The notes: a model not told the origin generated them from the letters alone. 64,000 nt of DNA from a bacterium (GCA_017396025.1 JAFQNF010000029.1:1-64000), one strand, 5' to 3'. Positions 42,253 through 52,019 are shown, counted from the first letter of the stretch. Made by a program: numbers and translations.

Positions 42253-45200
42253 TTATTTGCAAAGTGCAGGTGCATTTCTATATTTATCAATACTGTCATA
42301 TGTAAGATTTGGATCTTTCATATAACATTGCAGTGCTTCTAGGTATGCTTTTGCTGTATCTAGTACAGTAAAGCAAGGTGTAGAATACATTTCCGCGATA
42401 GTTCTGATTAAAAAGCCTCTATCTTCAGAACCATATCTTACAGAATTGTTATTTGTTGTTGGCGTATTGATGATAAAGCAAAGTTCTTTATTTTTCATAT
42501 TTCGTTGAATTTTCTTGATGTCGAATTTCTCGATTTCTTTTGATTCAATGTTATGTAGTTTTAAGAACTTATGAGTACCTGTTGTTGCAACTAGGTTATA
42601 ACCTAAGTCAACAAGAGTTTTTGCAATTTCAACAGAATCTTTTTTATAGTGGTCGTTAATTGAAATTAATACGTTTCCTCTTTCTGTTGAAAGTTTGTAA
42701 CCAGCGGCTAAGAAACCTTTTGCTAAAGCTCTTTCGTATGTTGTATCAATACCAAGAACTTCGCCTGTTGATTTCATTTCTGGTGCTAGAGCTGGGTCTA
42801 TTCTGTTCAATTTTTGGAACGAGAATATTGGAACTTTTGCGCAAACTAAGTTTGTTGTTTCAACTAAACCAGGTTTATATCCTTGTTCAATAATTGATTT
42901 ACCCATAATTGCTGCAATCGCAATTTTAACCATTGGTGTTCCTGTTACTTTACTTAGAATTGGAACTGTTCTTGATGCTCTTGGGTTAACCTCGATAATA
43001 TATGCTGTGTTATCTTTTAGAACAAATTGAATATTCATTAAACCTTTTACATTCAATGCTTTTGCAATTTTTTGAGTATATTCAACAATGTTATTTATAA
43101 CATCTTGAGGAATTGTTCTTGTTGGATATAGAGCAATAGAGTCGCCTGAGTGAATACCCGCTCTTTCAATATGTTCTGTAATTGCAGGAATTAGCACGTT
43201 TTCGCCATCGGAAATTGCGTCTAATTCTAATTCTGTACCTTCAATATATTGGTCGATTAAAATTGGATGTTCATCAGAGAACTTTAATGCTCCTTCAATG
43301 TAAGAGATAAGTTCGTCTTTGTTATAAACAACCTGCATACCACGTCCACCAATTACATAAGAAGGTCTTACAAGAAGTGGGTAACCCAAAGTTTTTGCAA
43401 CTTCTAATGCTTCAGACTGTTTTCTTACCGCAAAACCTTTTGGTTGAGGAATTTTTAAATCTCTTAAAAGTTGTTCGAACAGTTTTCTATCTTCTGCTCT
43501 ATTGATTGAATCTAGAGATGTTCCTAAAATTTTGACTCCTCTTTCGTGTAATTTTGGTGCTAGGTTAATTGCTGTTTGACCACCAAATTGAACCATAACT
43601 CCTTCTGGGTGTTCTTTTTCAATAATGTTCATTATATTTTCAATGTGCATTGGTTCAAAGAACAATTTATCAGCTACGTCAAAGTCAGTTGAAAGTGTTT
43701 CTGGGTTAGAGTTTACAATTAATGATTTATAGTTGTGGTTTCTAACTTCCCAAGCTGCGTGAACGCTGCAGTAGTCAAATTCAATACCTTGTCCGATTCT
43801 AATTGGGCCAGAACCCAGAATTAATACTTTCTTACTGCTATCGTTTGCGTCGCTTTCATCAACTTCATTATATGTAGAGTAATAATATGGTGTGTATGCT
43901 TTAAATTCAGAAGCACAAGTATCTACAATCTTGAATGAAGCACTAATTGAATTTGTTTTCTTTATTTTTTCAATTTGTTCCATTGTTGTTTGAGATAATT
44001 TTGAAATTTCTACATCCAAGAAACCTTTTTCTTTTGCTTCTAAGTATAGTTCTGGTGTTAAATCATAGCTTTTTAATCTATTTTCAAAATCTACTAAGCC
44101 TTTTATTTTGTAGATAAACCATTTATCGATTTTTGTAATTTTGTTGATTTCATCAACGCTAATACCTTTATTGATAGCTTCTGCCACTCTAAAGATTCTT
44201 CTATCGTCTTGTACATGTAGCAATGCTTTTAGTTCTTCTTCACTACATTCCATATGGATACCACGAAGTAAGCCTGTATATTTAGATTCAATTGATGTTA
44301 CTGCCTTTTTGAAAGAACTTTCGAATGTTCTTCCGATAGCCATTACTTCGCCTGTGGCTTTCATTTTTGTACCAAGAATTCTATCGCCGTGTTTGAATTT
44401 ATCAAATGGCCATTTTGGAATTTTTGTTACTACATAGTCGATTGTTGGTTCAAATGCTGCACAAGTTTTCTTTGTAATTGAGTTTGGAATTTCGTGCAAG
44501 TTATATCCGATTGCAATTTTTGTTGTAATTTTTGCAATTGGGTAGCCTGTTGCTTTAGATGCTAAAGCAGATGAACGGCTAACACGTGGGTTAACTTCGA
44601 TTACATAGTATTGGTTGCTTACTGTATCTAACGCAAATTGAACATTACATCCGCCTTCAATTTTTAGTGCTCTAATAATTTTTAGGGCTGCTGTTCTCAT
44701 CATTTGACATTCTTTTTGAGTAAGCGTTTGTGTTGGTGCAACTACAAAACTATCACCTGTATGGATACCAATTGGGTCAATGTTTTCCATATTACAGATT
44801 GCAATACTTGTGTTGTTAGCGTCACGGATAACTTCGTACTCAATTTCCTTATATCCCGCAATACTTTTTTCTACAAGAACTTGAGATATTGGGCTTAATG
44901 ATAAACCTGTGTGTACAATATCTTCGTATTCATTATAGTTATTAGCGATACCACCACCAGTACCACCTAGTGTATATGCTGGTCTTACAATAATTGGGAA
45001 ACCAATCTTTTGTGCGAATTTTTTTGCATCTTCAAAGCTAGATACAATGTCACTTTCTGGAATTGGTTCGCCAATTTCAAGCATTAGGTTTCTAAATAAT
45101 TCTCTATCTTCAGCTTTTTTGATAGATTCTATTTTTGTACCTAATAATTCAACGTTATATTTTTCTAAAACACCTGCTTCATATAGGCTTACTGCTAAGT

Positions 45201-45489
45201 TTAAGCCTGTTTGTCCGCCTAATGTTGCTATAAGTCCGTTTGGTCTTTCTTTTTCAATAATGTATGTTAAAGATTCAACTGTTAATGGTTCAATATAAAC
45301 CTTATCTGCTATATTTTCATCTGTCATAATTGTTGCTGGGTTAGAGTTAACCAAAACAACTTCAAGATTTTCTTCTTTTAAGGCTCTGCAAGCTTGAACA
45401 CCTGCATAGTCAAATTCTGCGGCTTGCCCGATTACGATAGGACCTGAACCGATTACTAGAACCTTTTTTATATTTTCATTAATTGGCAT
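42253..45489 (-). CDS. carB: Carbamoyl-phosphate synthase large subunit
   Basis: 1078 residues, full length. Two homologous ATP-grasp halves: the first starts KKVLVIGSGPIVIGQAAEFD, the second KKVLILGSGPIRIGQGIEFD. Each has its grasp motifs (RPAYTLGGTGGG; RPSYVIGGRGMQVV). A C-terminal MGS-like allosteric domain (GNVLISINDHYKKDSVEIAK) follows. It makes carbamoyl phosphate from bicarbonate, two ATP and ammonia. Ammonia normally comes from CarA glutaminase, but the CarA domain encoded just upstream appears inactive. Confidence 0.96.
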   Translation of the reverse strand: MPINENIKKVLVIGSGPIVIGQAAEFDYAGVQACRALKEENLEVVLVNSNPATIMTDENIADKVYIEPLTVESLTYIIEKERPNGLIATLGGQTGLNLAVSLYEAGVLEKYNVELLGTKIESIKKAEDRELFRNLMLEIGEPIPESDIVSSFEDAKKFAQKIGFPIIVRPAYTLGGTGGGIANNYNEYEDIVHTGLSLSPISQVLVEKSIAGYKEIEYEVIRDANNTSIAICNMENIDPIGIHTGDSFVVAPTQTLTQKECQMMRTAALKIIRALKIEGGCNVQFALDTVSNQYYVIEVNPRVSRSSALASKATGYPIAKITTKIAIGYNLHEIPNSITKKTCAAFEPTIDYVVTKIPKWPFDKFKHGDRILGTKMKATGEVMAIGRTFESSFKKAVTSIESKYTGLLRGIHMECSEEELKALLHVQDDRRIFRVAEAINKGISVDEINKITKIDKWFIYKIKGLVDFENRLKSYDLTPELYLEAKEKGFLDVEISKLSQTTMEQIEKIKKTNSISASFKIVDTCASEFKAYTPYYYSTYNEVDESDANDSSKKVLILGSGPIRIGQGIEFDYCSVHAAWEVRNHNYKSLIVNSNPETLSTDFDVADKLFFEPMHIENIMNIIEKEHPEGVMVQFGGQTAINLAPKLHERGVKILGTSLDSINRAEDRKLFEQLLRDLKIPQPKGFAVRKQSEALEVAKTLGYPLLVRPSYVIGGRGMQVVYNKDELISYIEGALKFSDEHPILIDQYIEGTELELDAISDGENVLIPAITEHIERAGIHSGDSIALYPTRTIPQDVINNIVEYTQKIAKALNVKGLMNIQFVLKDNTAYIIEVNPRASRTVPILSKVTGTPMVKIAIAAIMGKSIIEQGYKPGLVETTNLVCAKVPIFSFQKLNRIDPALAPEMKSTGEVLGIDTTYERALAKGFLAAGYKLSTERGNVLISINDHYKKDSVEIAKTLVDLGYNLVATTGTHKFLKLHNIESKEIEKFDIKKIQRNMKNKELCFIINTPTTNNNSVRYGSEDRGFLIRTIAEMYSTPCFTVLDTAKAYLEALQCYMKDPNLTYDSIDKYRNAPALCK

Positions 45490-45507
45490 AATCTAATCTC
45501 TTTCTAC

Positions 45508-47343
45508 TTATACAAGTGCTGTTTCACTTTGTTCAATCTCTTCAATCCATCTTATGATTGTTTTGTTTCCATCATAAGGTCCAGAAGCTAAGTCTGGGTG
45601 GAATTGAATTGTCTCTATGTTATATTTTTTGCACTCAATACCTTCTATTGAGTTATCATTGATGTTTATAAATGTTGCTTCAACATTTGCTGGTAAAGAA
45701 TCAGCTTCAACCACATATCCGTGATCTTGGATTGCCACAAAAATTTCGTTGGTTTTTGTGTTTATGATTGGATGGTTAGCGCCTCTATGACCATATTTTA
45801 ATTTTGAAGTTTTTGCGCCAAGTGCTAGGGCTATTACTTGGTGTCCCATTCCTATTCCAAATAATTTTACTTTGCCTAATAATCCTTTAATTGTTTCAAT
45901 TGTATATGTAGCATTTTCAGGGTTTCCTGGCCCATTTGAAACAAGAACTGCATCGAATTTTCCTTCTAAAATTTCTTCAGCTTTACTATCTGCTGGGAAT
46001 AAGGTTATATTGCAATTTAAACTTTTAAAGTTTTCCATTATGCTTTTCTTTATACCCATATCAATAATTGCAAGTCTTGCTCCTGAATTTGGGAAATTTT
46101 CAACTTTATAGCTTGTTACATCCATTGTGATGTCTTTATTTATTTTGTATTCTCTGATTTTTGATTTTAATTCTGGAGTAATATCGCCTGTTGTAATCGC
46201 ACAGTTCATTGAACCATTGTTTCTGATTATTTGTGTTAAATATCTTGTATCGATTCCGCTTAAACCTACAATATTATTTTGTTTTAGGTATTCGCCTAAT
46301 GATAATGCGCTTTTGTAATGTGATTCGTTTTCACAAAGACTTTTTACGATTAAACCTTTAGCGTGAATTCTTCCAGATTCAAAATCTTCCTTGTTGATAC
46401 CGTAGTTTCCAATTTCTGGGTAAGTTAGAACTATTGTCTGGCCTGCGTATGTAGGGTCTGTTAATGTTTCTTGATAACCAACCATTGAAGTATTGAAAAC
46501 GATTTCGCCATATGATGTGCCATCTGCACCAATTGATTCACCCTCAAAAATCATTCCGTTTTCTAAAACTAGTTTTCCTTTTGAAGTTGCATAAGATTTA
46601 TTTTGAGTTAATAGTGCATTTTCGATTTCTTCATAAATCATTTGTATAGCTTTTAATCTATCTTCTGCGCTTGTTACGGCTCTACCTATTACTAAGAAAT
46701 CAGCACCTTCTTTTATTGCAACGCTTGGTGTTGCAATACGTTTTTGTTCATTTTTATTAGACCAATCTGGACGGATACCAGGGCAAAGAACTTTGAAATC
46801 TTTACCGCAAACTTGTTTGATGTTTTTAGCTTCCCAAACACTTGCTACAACTCCATCTAATCCTGCTCTTTTCGCCATTAATGCTAAATTAAGTGCATAT
46901 TCATTAGGTTTGTATGGAACTTTAAGTTCATTTTGTAAACATTCTTCACTAATGCTTGTTAGAACTGTAACGCCTAGAATTGTTGGATTTTCAAATCCCA
47001 TTTCTTGGGCTGTTCTTCTTGCTGCTTCTTGTGATTGTCTCATCATTTCTTCGCCACCTGTTGTGTGTACGTTAAAGAATGATGCACCGTTTCTAATAAT
47101 ATTTTCAGAAGCTTTTGCAACTGTGTTTGGAATATCGTGCAGCTTAACATCAAAGAAAAACTTGATGTTTTGTTCTTTCATAAAATTGAAGATTTCGTAG
47201 CCGTTTCCTGTGTACATTTGTAAGCCAACTTTGAAAACTCCAACGTAATCTTTTAGTTCTGTTATGAGTTCTTTTGCTTGCTTTGGAGTATCAACATCCA
47301 AAGCTAGAACTATTTTTTCTTTAATTTCTGGTCTAATTTGCAT
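45508..47343 (-). CDS. PyrF-CarA fusion: OMP decarboxylase plus CPS small subunit with lost glutaminase Cys
   Basis: 611 residues. Residues 1-240 are orotidine-5'-phosphate decarboxylase (ALDVDTPKQAKELI, FFFDVKLHDIPNTV with catalytic Asp/Lys, PGIRPDW, EGADFLVIGRAVT). Residues 252-611 are the CPS small subunit (GKLVLENGMIFEGESIG, SNGPGNPENATY, GHRGANHPI). The amidotransferase triad is broken. The expected FGICLGHQ reads FGIGMGHQ, with Gly498 (codon GGA at 45850-45852) for the nucleophile Cys. His582 remains in FHPDLASGP, but the usual Glu is Asp584. The protein should still join CarB but not hydrolyse glutamine. AGGAC precedes the ATG; pyrC ends four bases upstream. Confidence 0.95.
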   Translation of the reverse strand: MQIRPEIKEKIVLALDVDTPKQAKELITELKDYVGVFKVGLQMYTGNGYEIFNFMKEQNIKFFFDVKLHDIPNTVAKASENIIRNGASFFNVHTTGGEEMMRQSQEAARRTAQEMGFENPTILGVTVLTSISEECLQNELKVPYKPNEYALNLALMAKRAGLDGVVASVWEAKNIKQVCGKDFKVLCPGIRPDWSNKNEQKRIATPSVAIKEGADFLVIGRAVTSAEDRLKAIQMIYEEIENALLTQNKSYATSKGKLVLENGMIFEGESIGADGTSYGEIVFNTSMVGYQETLTDPTYAGQTIVLTYPEIGNYGINKEDFESGRIHAKGLIVKSLCENESHYKSALSLGEYLKQNNIVGLSGIDTRYLTQIIRNNGSMNCAITTGDITPELKSKIREYKINKDITMDVTSYKVENFPNSGARLAIIDMGIKKSIMENFKSLNCNITLFPADSKAEEILEGKFDAVLVSNGPGNPENATYTIETIKGLLGKVKLFGIGMGHQVIALALGAKTSKLKYGHRGANHPIINTKTNEIFVAIQDHGYVVEADSLPANVEATFININDNSIEGIECKKYNIETIQFHPDLASGPYDGNKTIIRWIEEIEQSETALV

Positions 47344-47346
47344 TTT

Positions 47347-48624
47347 TTATTGTCCTATATTAATTATTTTTCCGTTAATTATTGTCATTATTGGTTTACC
47401 TTTTAATTCAAATTTATCAAAAGGTGAAATTCTGCATTTTGATTTAAATTTAGACGCATCTACAATCCATTTCTCATTTAAATCAATTACAGTCATATTT
47501 GCTTTTTTCCCAATTTCTATTGTTCCCTGTTCTTTCAAGTTTAATATTTGAGCGGGCGCACTAGTGAATTTCCTAATTGCTTCCATTAGTGTTAATTTAC
47601 CTGTGTGAACAAGGTATGTAAGTGTTATGCCTAAAGCTGTTTCAAATCCTGCAATTCCCATAGGCGCATTTTGGATTGGAAGTTGTTTTTCATGAACTGT
47701 ATGAGGCGCGTGGTCTGTTGCAATAACATCAAGTGTTCCATCTTTAAGCGCTTCAATTACGGCTTCTAAATCTTCTTTTGTTCTAAGTGGCGGATTTACT
47801 TTGTATTTTGCATCATAATCAACCATATCATCTTCAGTTAGGCTGAAGTAATGTGGAGCAGTTTCTGCTGTAATATTTAGGCCATCCTTTTTTGCTTGAC
47901 GGATAAGTTCTATTGAACGTTTTGTTGATATATGTGCAAAGTGATATCTGCCATTTGTGCTTCTTACAACTTCAAGTTCTCTTGCAACGGCTAGAGATTC
48001 TGTAATATCTGGAATACCTTTTAAACCGAGTCTTGTTGAAACCTTACCCTCATTTATGCAACCACCGTTTGCTAAAGATGAGTCTTCAGAATGTGAAATG
48101 ATAATTGCGTTGTGAGAATTTATGTATTTTAATGCTTCTCTTAGAAGGTGCATATTTTCAACAGGTTTTCCGTCATCAGAAAATGCAATTGCTCCGTGGT
48201 TAAGAAGTTCAGATACATTAACTAATTTTTCGTTTCCTAAACCTTTTGTTACGGCGCAGATTGGATAAAATCCGATTTCGCTTTCTTCTTTTGCTTTGCT
48301 GATTGTATAAGTTAAAGTTGTAGCGTTATCTACTTGTGGGTTTGTATTTGCCATAGGACAAATTGCGGTGTAACCACCATTTATTGCTGACGCTATACCT
48401 GTTTTTATTGTTTCTTTGGCGTTAAAACCAGGTTCGCGCAAGTGACAATGCATATCAATTAGTCCAGGAGTAACTATTTTACCTGTTAGGTCAATTACTT
48501 CTTCGTTAGTGTTTGCGTTTATATTTTTTGCGATTTCAGCAATAATACCGTCTGAAATTCTTATATCTGTAATATCTTCAAAGTTTGTTTTTGGGTTTAC
48601 TAATTTTACATTTTTAAGAAGCAT
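47347..48624 (-). CDS. pyrC: Dihydroorotase, type I
   Basis: 425 residues. DMHCHLREPG has the first metal-binding His pair. ISHSEDSS, YHFAHISTKRSI and ATDHAPHTVHEK supply the remaining metal and catalytic residues. It closes carbamoyl-aspartate to dihydroorotate. Its start overlaps pyrB by 11 bases. Confidence 0.95.
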   Translation of the reverse strand: MLLKNVKLVNPKTNFEDITDIRISDGIIAEIAKNINANTNEEVIDLTGKIVTPGLIDMHCHLREPGFNAKETIKTGIASAINGGYTAICPMANTNPQVDNATTLTYTISKAKEESEIGFYPICAVTKGLGNEKLVNVSELLNHGAIAFSDDGKPVENMHLLREALKYINSHNAIIISHSEDSSLANGGCINEGKVSTRLGLKGIPDITESLAVARELEVVRSTNGRYHFAHISTKRSIELIRQAKKDGLNITAETAPHYFSLTEDDMVDYDAKYKVNPPLRTKEDLEAVIEALKDGTLDVIATDHAPHTVHEKQLPIQNAPMGIAGFETALGITLTYLVHTGKLTLMEAIRKFTSAPAQILNLKEQGTIEIGKKANMTVIDLNEKWIVDASKFKSKCRISPFDKFELKGKPIMTIINGKIINIGQ

Positions 48625-49531
48625 TGTTATCTCCTTTTAAAAGTGTGTTCAATATTGCCATTCTTACAAACACACCATTTTGCGCTTGTTCAAGAATCGT
48701 TTTTCCTAATTGGTTATCTAAAAGTTCTGATGAAACTTCTATGTTTCTGTTTGCTGGGCCGGGGTGCATTAGAATAACATCATTTGCCGCATATTCTTTA
48801 AGAAGGTTTGTATCAATCTCATATAATCTTTTGTATTCTGATGATTGAGGATAACCTTCTTTTTCGTGGCGTTCATTTTGAACTCGAAGAACCATTACAA
48901 CGTTTGCTCCATCTACTGCTTCTTTTACGTTGTTATGGTATTTGACATTGAAAGCTTGAGTATTTTCAAATTGAAGATATGTTGGTGCGCAAAGGTGAAT
49001 ATCTGCACCAAATTTGGATAATAATCTAATGTTTGATTTTGCTACTCTAGAGTGCGCTACATCACCAACAATTGTGATTTTTTTGCCTTCAACACTTCCT
49101 ATTTTTTCAAGCATTGTGTAAAAATCTAATAAAGCTTGAGATGGATGTGCGTGAGTGCCATCTCCACCATTAATAAAGTGGATAGGATATTTAACAAGTC
49201 TTAGAACATTGTTTATAATTCCTGATAGTGAATGTCTTATAACTACTGCATTTACGCCTAAGAAGTATAAGTTTTCAATTGTATCTTTTAAACTTTCACC
49301 CTTTGATAGTGATGAAGAATTTGCATCAAAGTTTATGATGTTCATTCCTAAGCTTTGTCCTGCAATTTCAAAACTGCAACGAGTTCTTGTTGAATTTTCG
49401 TAGAACATTAACGCTAGAGTCTTCTTTTCAACGTCAGATTTTTTTGTTCCATTTTTGAACTCTCTTGCAAGATTTACGATATTTAAAATGTCTTCTTTTG
49501 AAATACTTTCAATATCAATTAGATGTTTCAT
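48614..49531 (-). CDS. pyrB: Aspartate carbamoyltransferase catalytic subunit
   Basis: 305 residues. ENSTRTRCSFEIAG is the carbamoyl-phosphate loop, GDGTHAHPSQALLDFYT the central motif, and MHPGPANRN the aspartate side. No pyrI regulatory-chain gene is present, as in the operons of many non-enteric bacteria. One-base overlap with pyrE upstream. Confidence 0.96.
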   Translation of the reverse strand: MKHLIDIESISKEDILNIVNLAREFKNGTKKSDVEKKTLALMFYENSTRTRCSFEIAGQSLGMNIINFDANSSSLSKGESLKDTIENLYFLGVNAVVIRHSLSGIINNVLRLVKYPIHFINGGDGTHAHPSQALLDFYTMLEKIGSVEGKKITIVGDVAHSRVAKSNIRLLSKFGADIHLCAPTYLQFENTQAFNVKYHNNVKEAVDGANVVMVLRVQNERHEKEGYPQSSEYKRLYEIDTNLLKEYAANDVILMHPGPANRNIEVSSELLDNQLGKTILEQAQNGVFVRMAILNTLLKGDNNAS

Positions 49532-50106
49532 TATGCTTTTGCCTTTTCAGTTCTGCTACCTGGTTTTACAAGTTCAATGCCTTCTTTGCATAATGGGCAA
49601 TCGCTTGGGTCATATACAACAGGATCAATTTGCATTAATGATTTAATGTTATAGTCAGTTTGACCTTTTGTTCTATCTACTATACATCCAACAGCTACAA
49701 CTTCTGGTTCGAATTCTTTAATTGCTTCCATTGTTTCTTTTATAGTTCTTGCTGTTGTGATAACGTCCTCGATGATTACAACTCTTTCACCTTTTTTAAG
49801 AGTGTAGCCACGTCTTAATTGCATTTCTCCGTCTTTTCTTTCAACGAATAAATTTCGTTTTTTAGCATTTTTTGCTGTCTCGTATCCGATAATTACAGCA
49901 CCGATTGCAGGAGCTACAATTGTATCAAATTCAACATCCGCTAGTTTTTCTGCTAGTCTTTTTCCTAGTTCTGATGTGATTTCTGGATATTGGTATAATT
50001 TAGCACATTGGAAATAAATATCAGAGTGCAGTCCTGATGTTAAACAAAAATGTCCGTGCAAAACGCCTTCTGCTTTTTCTAATAAATTTAAAACTTCGTT
50101 TGTCAT
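49531..50106 (-). CDS. pyrE: Orotate phosphoribosyltransferase
   Basis: 191 residues. VIIEDVITTARTIKETMEAI is the PRPP-binding motif (VVIEDVxTTG family, here with Ala for Gly). GHFCLTSGLHSDIYFQCAKL is the N-terminal substrate loop. The C-terminal CPLCKEG adds a cysteine pair. It makes OMP from orotate. One-base overlaps with both neighbours. Confidence 0.94.
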   Translation of the reverse strand: MTNEVLNLLEKAEGVLHGHFCLTSGLHSDIYFQCAKLYQYPEITSELGKRLAEKLADVEFDTIVAPAIGAVIIGYETAKNAKKRNLFVERKDGEMQLRRGYTLKKGERVVIIEDVITTARTIKETMEAIKEFEPEVVAVGCIVDRTKGQTDYNIKSLMQIDPVVYDPSDCPLCKEGIELVKPGSRTEKAKA

Positions 50107-51020
50107 TATGCCCTCAACTCTCTTTTTAATTCGTTTAAGTCTTTAAAACCATTGTTTGTAATGAAATCTTCTAGTTCTTTTACAAGTTTTCCAGCTGTTT
50201 CTGGGTGAGTGAAGTTTGCTGTTCCGATTTGTACGGCTTCAGCACCTGCGGCGAAGAATTCTAAAACATCATCTAATGTTTCAATTCCGCCCATACCGAT
50301 TACAGGAATATCAACTGCTTTAACTAGTCTTGATACAGCGCCAACGGCAACAGGCTTTATTCCTATTCCCGAGTATCCGCCTTGAACAATAGTTTTGTAG
50401 AATTTACCTTTTATAAAATCTATTTTTATTGAAGTTCCTTTTAATGTATTTATTGCACTTAGTGCATTTGCACCAGCCTTTTGTGCTGCAATACCAAGTT
50501 TTTCAATTGATGTTACGTTTGGAGTTAGTTTTACGATTAAAAAGCCATTATATACAGCTCTTACTGCGCTAACTAATTCAAATAATGAATTTTCGTCAGT
50601 TCCGAACTCTAAGCAACCTGCTTTTACATTTGGGCAAGAAACATTCAATTCTATGGCTTTTATATTGTTGTCATCACAAATTTTTGCAACTTTTACGTAT
50701 TCATCTAATGTAGAACCTGCAACATTCATAACAAAATCAATATTATTTTCTATTAGTTCTGGAAGTTTTACTTCAATAAATTTTTCAATTCCGACATTTT
50801 CTAATCCAATTGAATTTATCATTCCAGCTTTTGTTTCAGTTATTCTTAAATGCTTATTGCCAGCTCTTGGATATAATGAAATTGCTTTCGTAACAACAGC
50901 ACCAAGTTCTGATACGTCTATGAAATCATTGTATTCGCTAGCATATCCATAAGTTCCAGAAGCAGTCATTATAGGATTTTTTAATTCTAATCCGTTTAAA
51001 TTAACACTTAGTTTTCCCAT
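50106..51020 (-). CDS. pyrD: Dihydroorotate dehydrogenase B, catalytic subunit
   Basis: 304 residues. MTASGTYGYASEY, ELNVSCPNVKAG with the active-site Cys of class 1 enzymes, KLTPNVTSI and VIGMGGIETLDDVLEFFAAG (FMN phosphate site). The pyrK gene next to it shows this is the NAD-linked 1B form, suited to an anaerobe. It overlaps pyrK by 13 bases. Confidence 0.95.
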   Translation of the reverse strand: MGKLSVNLNGLELKNPIMTASGTYGYASEYNDFIDVSELGAVVTKAISLYPRAGNKHLRITETKAGMINSIGLENVGIEKFIEVKLPELIENNIDFVMNVAGSTLDEYVKVAKICDDNNIKAIELNVSCPNVKAGCLEFGTDENSLFELVSAVRAVYNGFLIVKLTPNVTSIEKLGIAAQKAGANALSAINTLKGTSIKIDFIKGKFYKTIVQGGYSGIGIKPVAVGAVSRLVKAVDIPVIGMGGIETLDDVLEFFAAGAEAVQIGTANFTHPETAGKLVKELEDFITNNGFKDLNELKRELRA

Positions 51021-51760
51021 ACTACCTCATTTCCTTTAAATACAGGGCCATCTTTACATACTGTTGCATTAACAATTTTACCGTCTTTTTTTATGTCAAT
51101 CACGCAACCTCTGCAAACACCAATACCGCAAGCCATAACTTTTTCCATCGCGACTTGCGTTTCAATTCCATATGTTTCTCCAAGTTCTGCTACTTTTTTA
51201 AGCACAATATGTGGTCCACAAGCATATATTACTTCTGGTTGATAATCATTAATTAATACTCCAAGATAATTCAAAACGCTTCCTTTTTCTCCAAATGAAC
51301 CATCATCTGTGCAAGTCATATCTATTTTCATTCCATTTGGAACTTCGTCTTTATTTAAAAATCCGCAAGCAAAGAAGTTTTCAATGCCTTGTTCATCTAA
51401 CTTGCTCTTTAAATAAGAAATAGGAGCAGCGCCAATACCTGCTCCTACTAGTAATGCTTTTTTATTTTCAATATTGAAAGTGTTGCCAAATGGACCTGCA
51501 ACATCAATCGAATCTCCAACTTTTAACGATTTAATATATTTTGTTCCTTTTCCTCTTTCTTTAAATAGAACGCCAATTCTACCTTCATTGTTTGAATAAA
51601 CGCTGAATGGTCTACGAAGAGTTAATCCGTCACAATATATTGATATGAATTGTCCTGCTTTTATTTCAACAGGTGTTTCACATTTAATCTCTATAAAGTG
51701 TGAACTTGCACTTACTTTTTCTATTCTATGAACTTTTGCTTTGTATATTTTTTTACTCAT
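51008..51760 (-). CDS. pyrK: Dihydroorotate dehydrogenase B, electron-transfer subunit
   Basis: 250 residues. TLRRPFSVYSN is the FAD-binding site, ALLVGAGIGAAPISYLK the NAD-binding site, and MACGIGVCRGCVIDIK with a later VCKDG the [2Fe-2S] ligands. First structural gene of the pyr operon. Its AAAGGTG site follows an intrinsic terminator by a few bases, so expression needs read-through. Confidence 0.95.
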   Translation of the reverse strand: MSKKIYKAKVHRIEKVSASSHFIEIKCETPVEIKAGQFISIYCDGLTLRRPFSVYSNNEGRIGVLFKERGKGTKYIKSLKVGDSIDVAGPFGNTFNIENKKALLVGAGIGAAPISYLKSKLDEQGIENFFACGFLNKDEVPNGMKIDMTCTDDGSFGEKGSVLNYLGVLINDYQPEVIYACGPHIVLKKVAELGETYGIETQVAMEKVMACGIGVCRGCVIDIKKDGKIVNATVCKDGPVFKGNEVVWEN

Positions 51761-51775
51761 TTTTCACCTTTTTAC

Positions 51776-51807
51776 AAAAAAAAAGAAAAACAGACAGTTT
51801 TTCTTTT
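51776..51807 (-). terminator. Intrinsic terminator in the pyr operon leader (attenuator)
   Basis: On the minus strand: an 11-base stem AAAAGAAAAAC / GTTTTTCTTTT with loop TGTCT, running into nine Ts, ending about 15 bases before the pyrK ATG. It would stop transcription before the operon unless masked. Confidence 0.85.
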
Positions 51808-51808
51808 C

Positions 51809-51847
51809 TTACAATATATATTCACTTTTTATCAAAAAATGTTTCAT
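51809..51847 (-). CDS. Putative leader peptide of the pyr operon, 12 residues
   Basis: MKHFLIKSEYIL, preceded seven bases upstream by AGGA. Its stop codon lies only a few bases before the terminator stem, and the coding part includes a U run (CATTTTTTG on the minus strand). This is the arrangement of the E. coli pyrBI leader, where low UTP slows polymerase at U runs and the translating ribosome blocks the terminator. Confidence 0.5.
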   Translation of the reverse strand: MKHFLIKSEYIL

Positions 51848-51868
51848 AATTTTTTCCTATTTCCATGT

Positions 51869-51897
51869 ATTATCGGCCTAACGAACTTCAATGTCAA
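51869..51897 (-). promoter_or_regulatory. pyr operon promoter
   Basis: Minus strand: TTGACA, exactly 17 bases, GATAAT; transcription start near 51862, giving a leader of about 100 bases. Confidence 0.85.
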
Positions 51898-52019
51898 TTG
51901 AAAAAAACACATGTTTACAAAGAAAAATATATTATTCTTGAAAACTATACAGTAAGGCGATTTTGACGCTTAAAAATTGTAATAATTTGTTTTCTGTAAT
52001 AGTTTTGAAAGGAAAATAA

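Noticed and set aside
45850..45852. Sequencing error as the cause of the missing CarA cysteine
   Set aside because: The codon GGA is two substitutions from TGT/TGC and the frame is intact on both sides, and the neighbouring triad residue Glu is also changed to Asp.
51761..51868. PyrR-binding leader of the pyr operon
   Set aside because: No PyrR-type conserved hairpin is visible and no pyrR gene is in the operon; a leader-ORF attenuator fits better.
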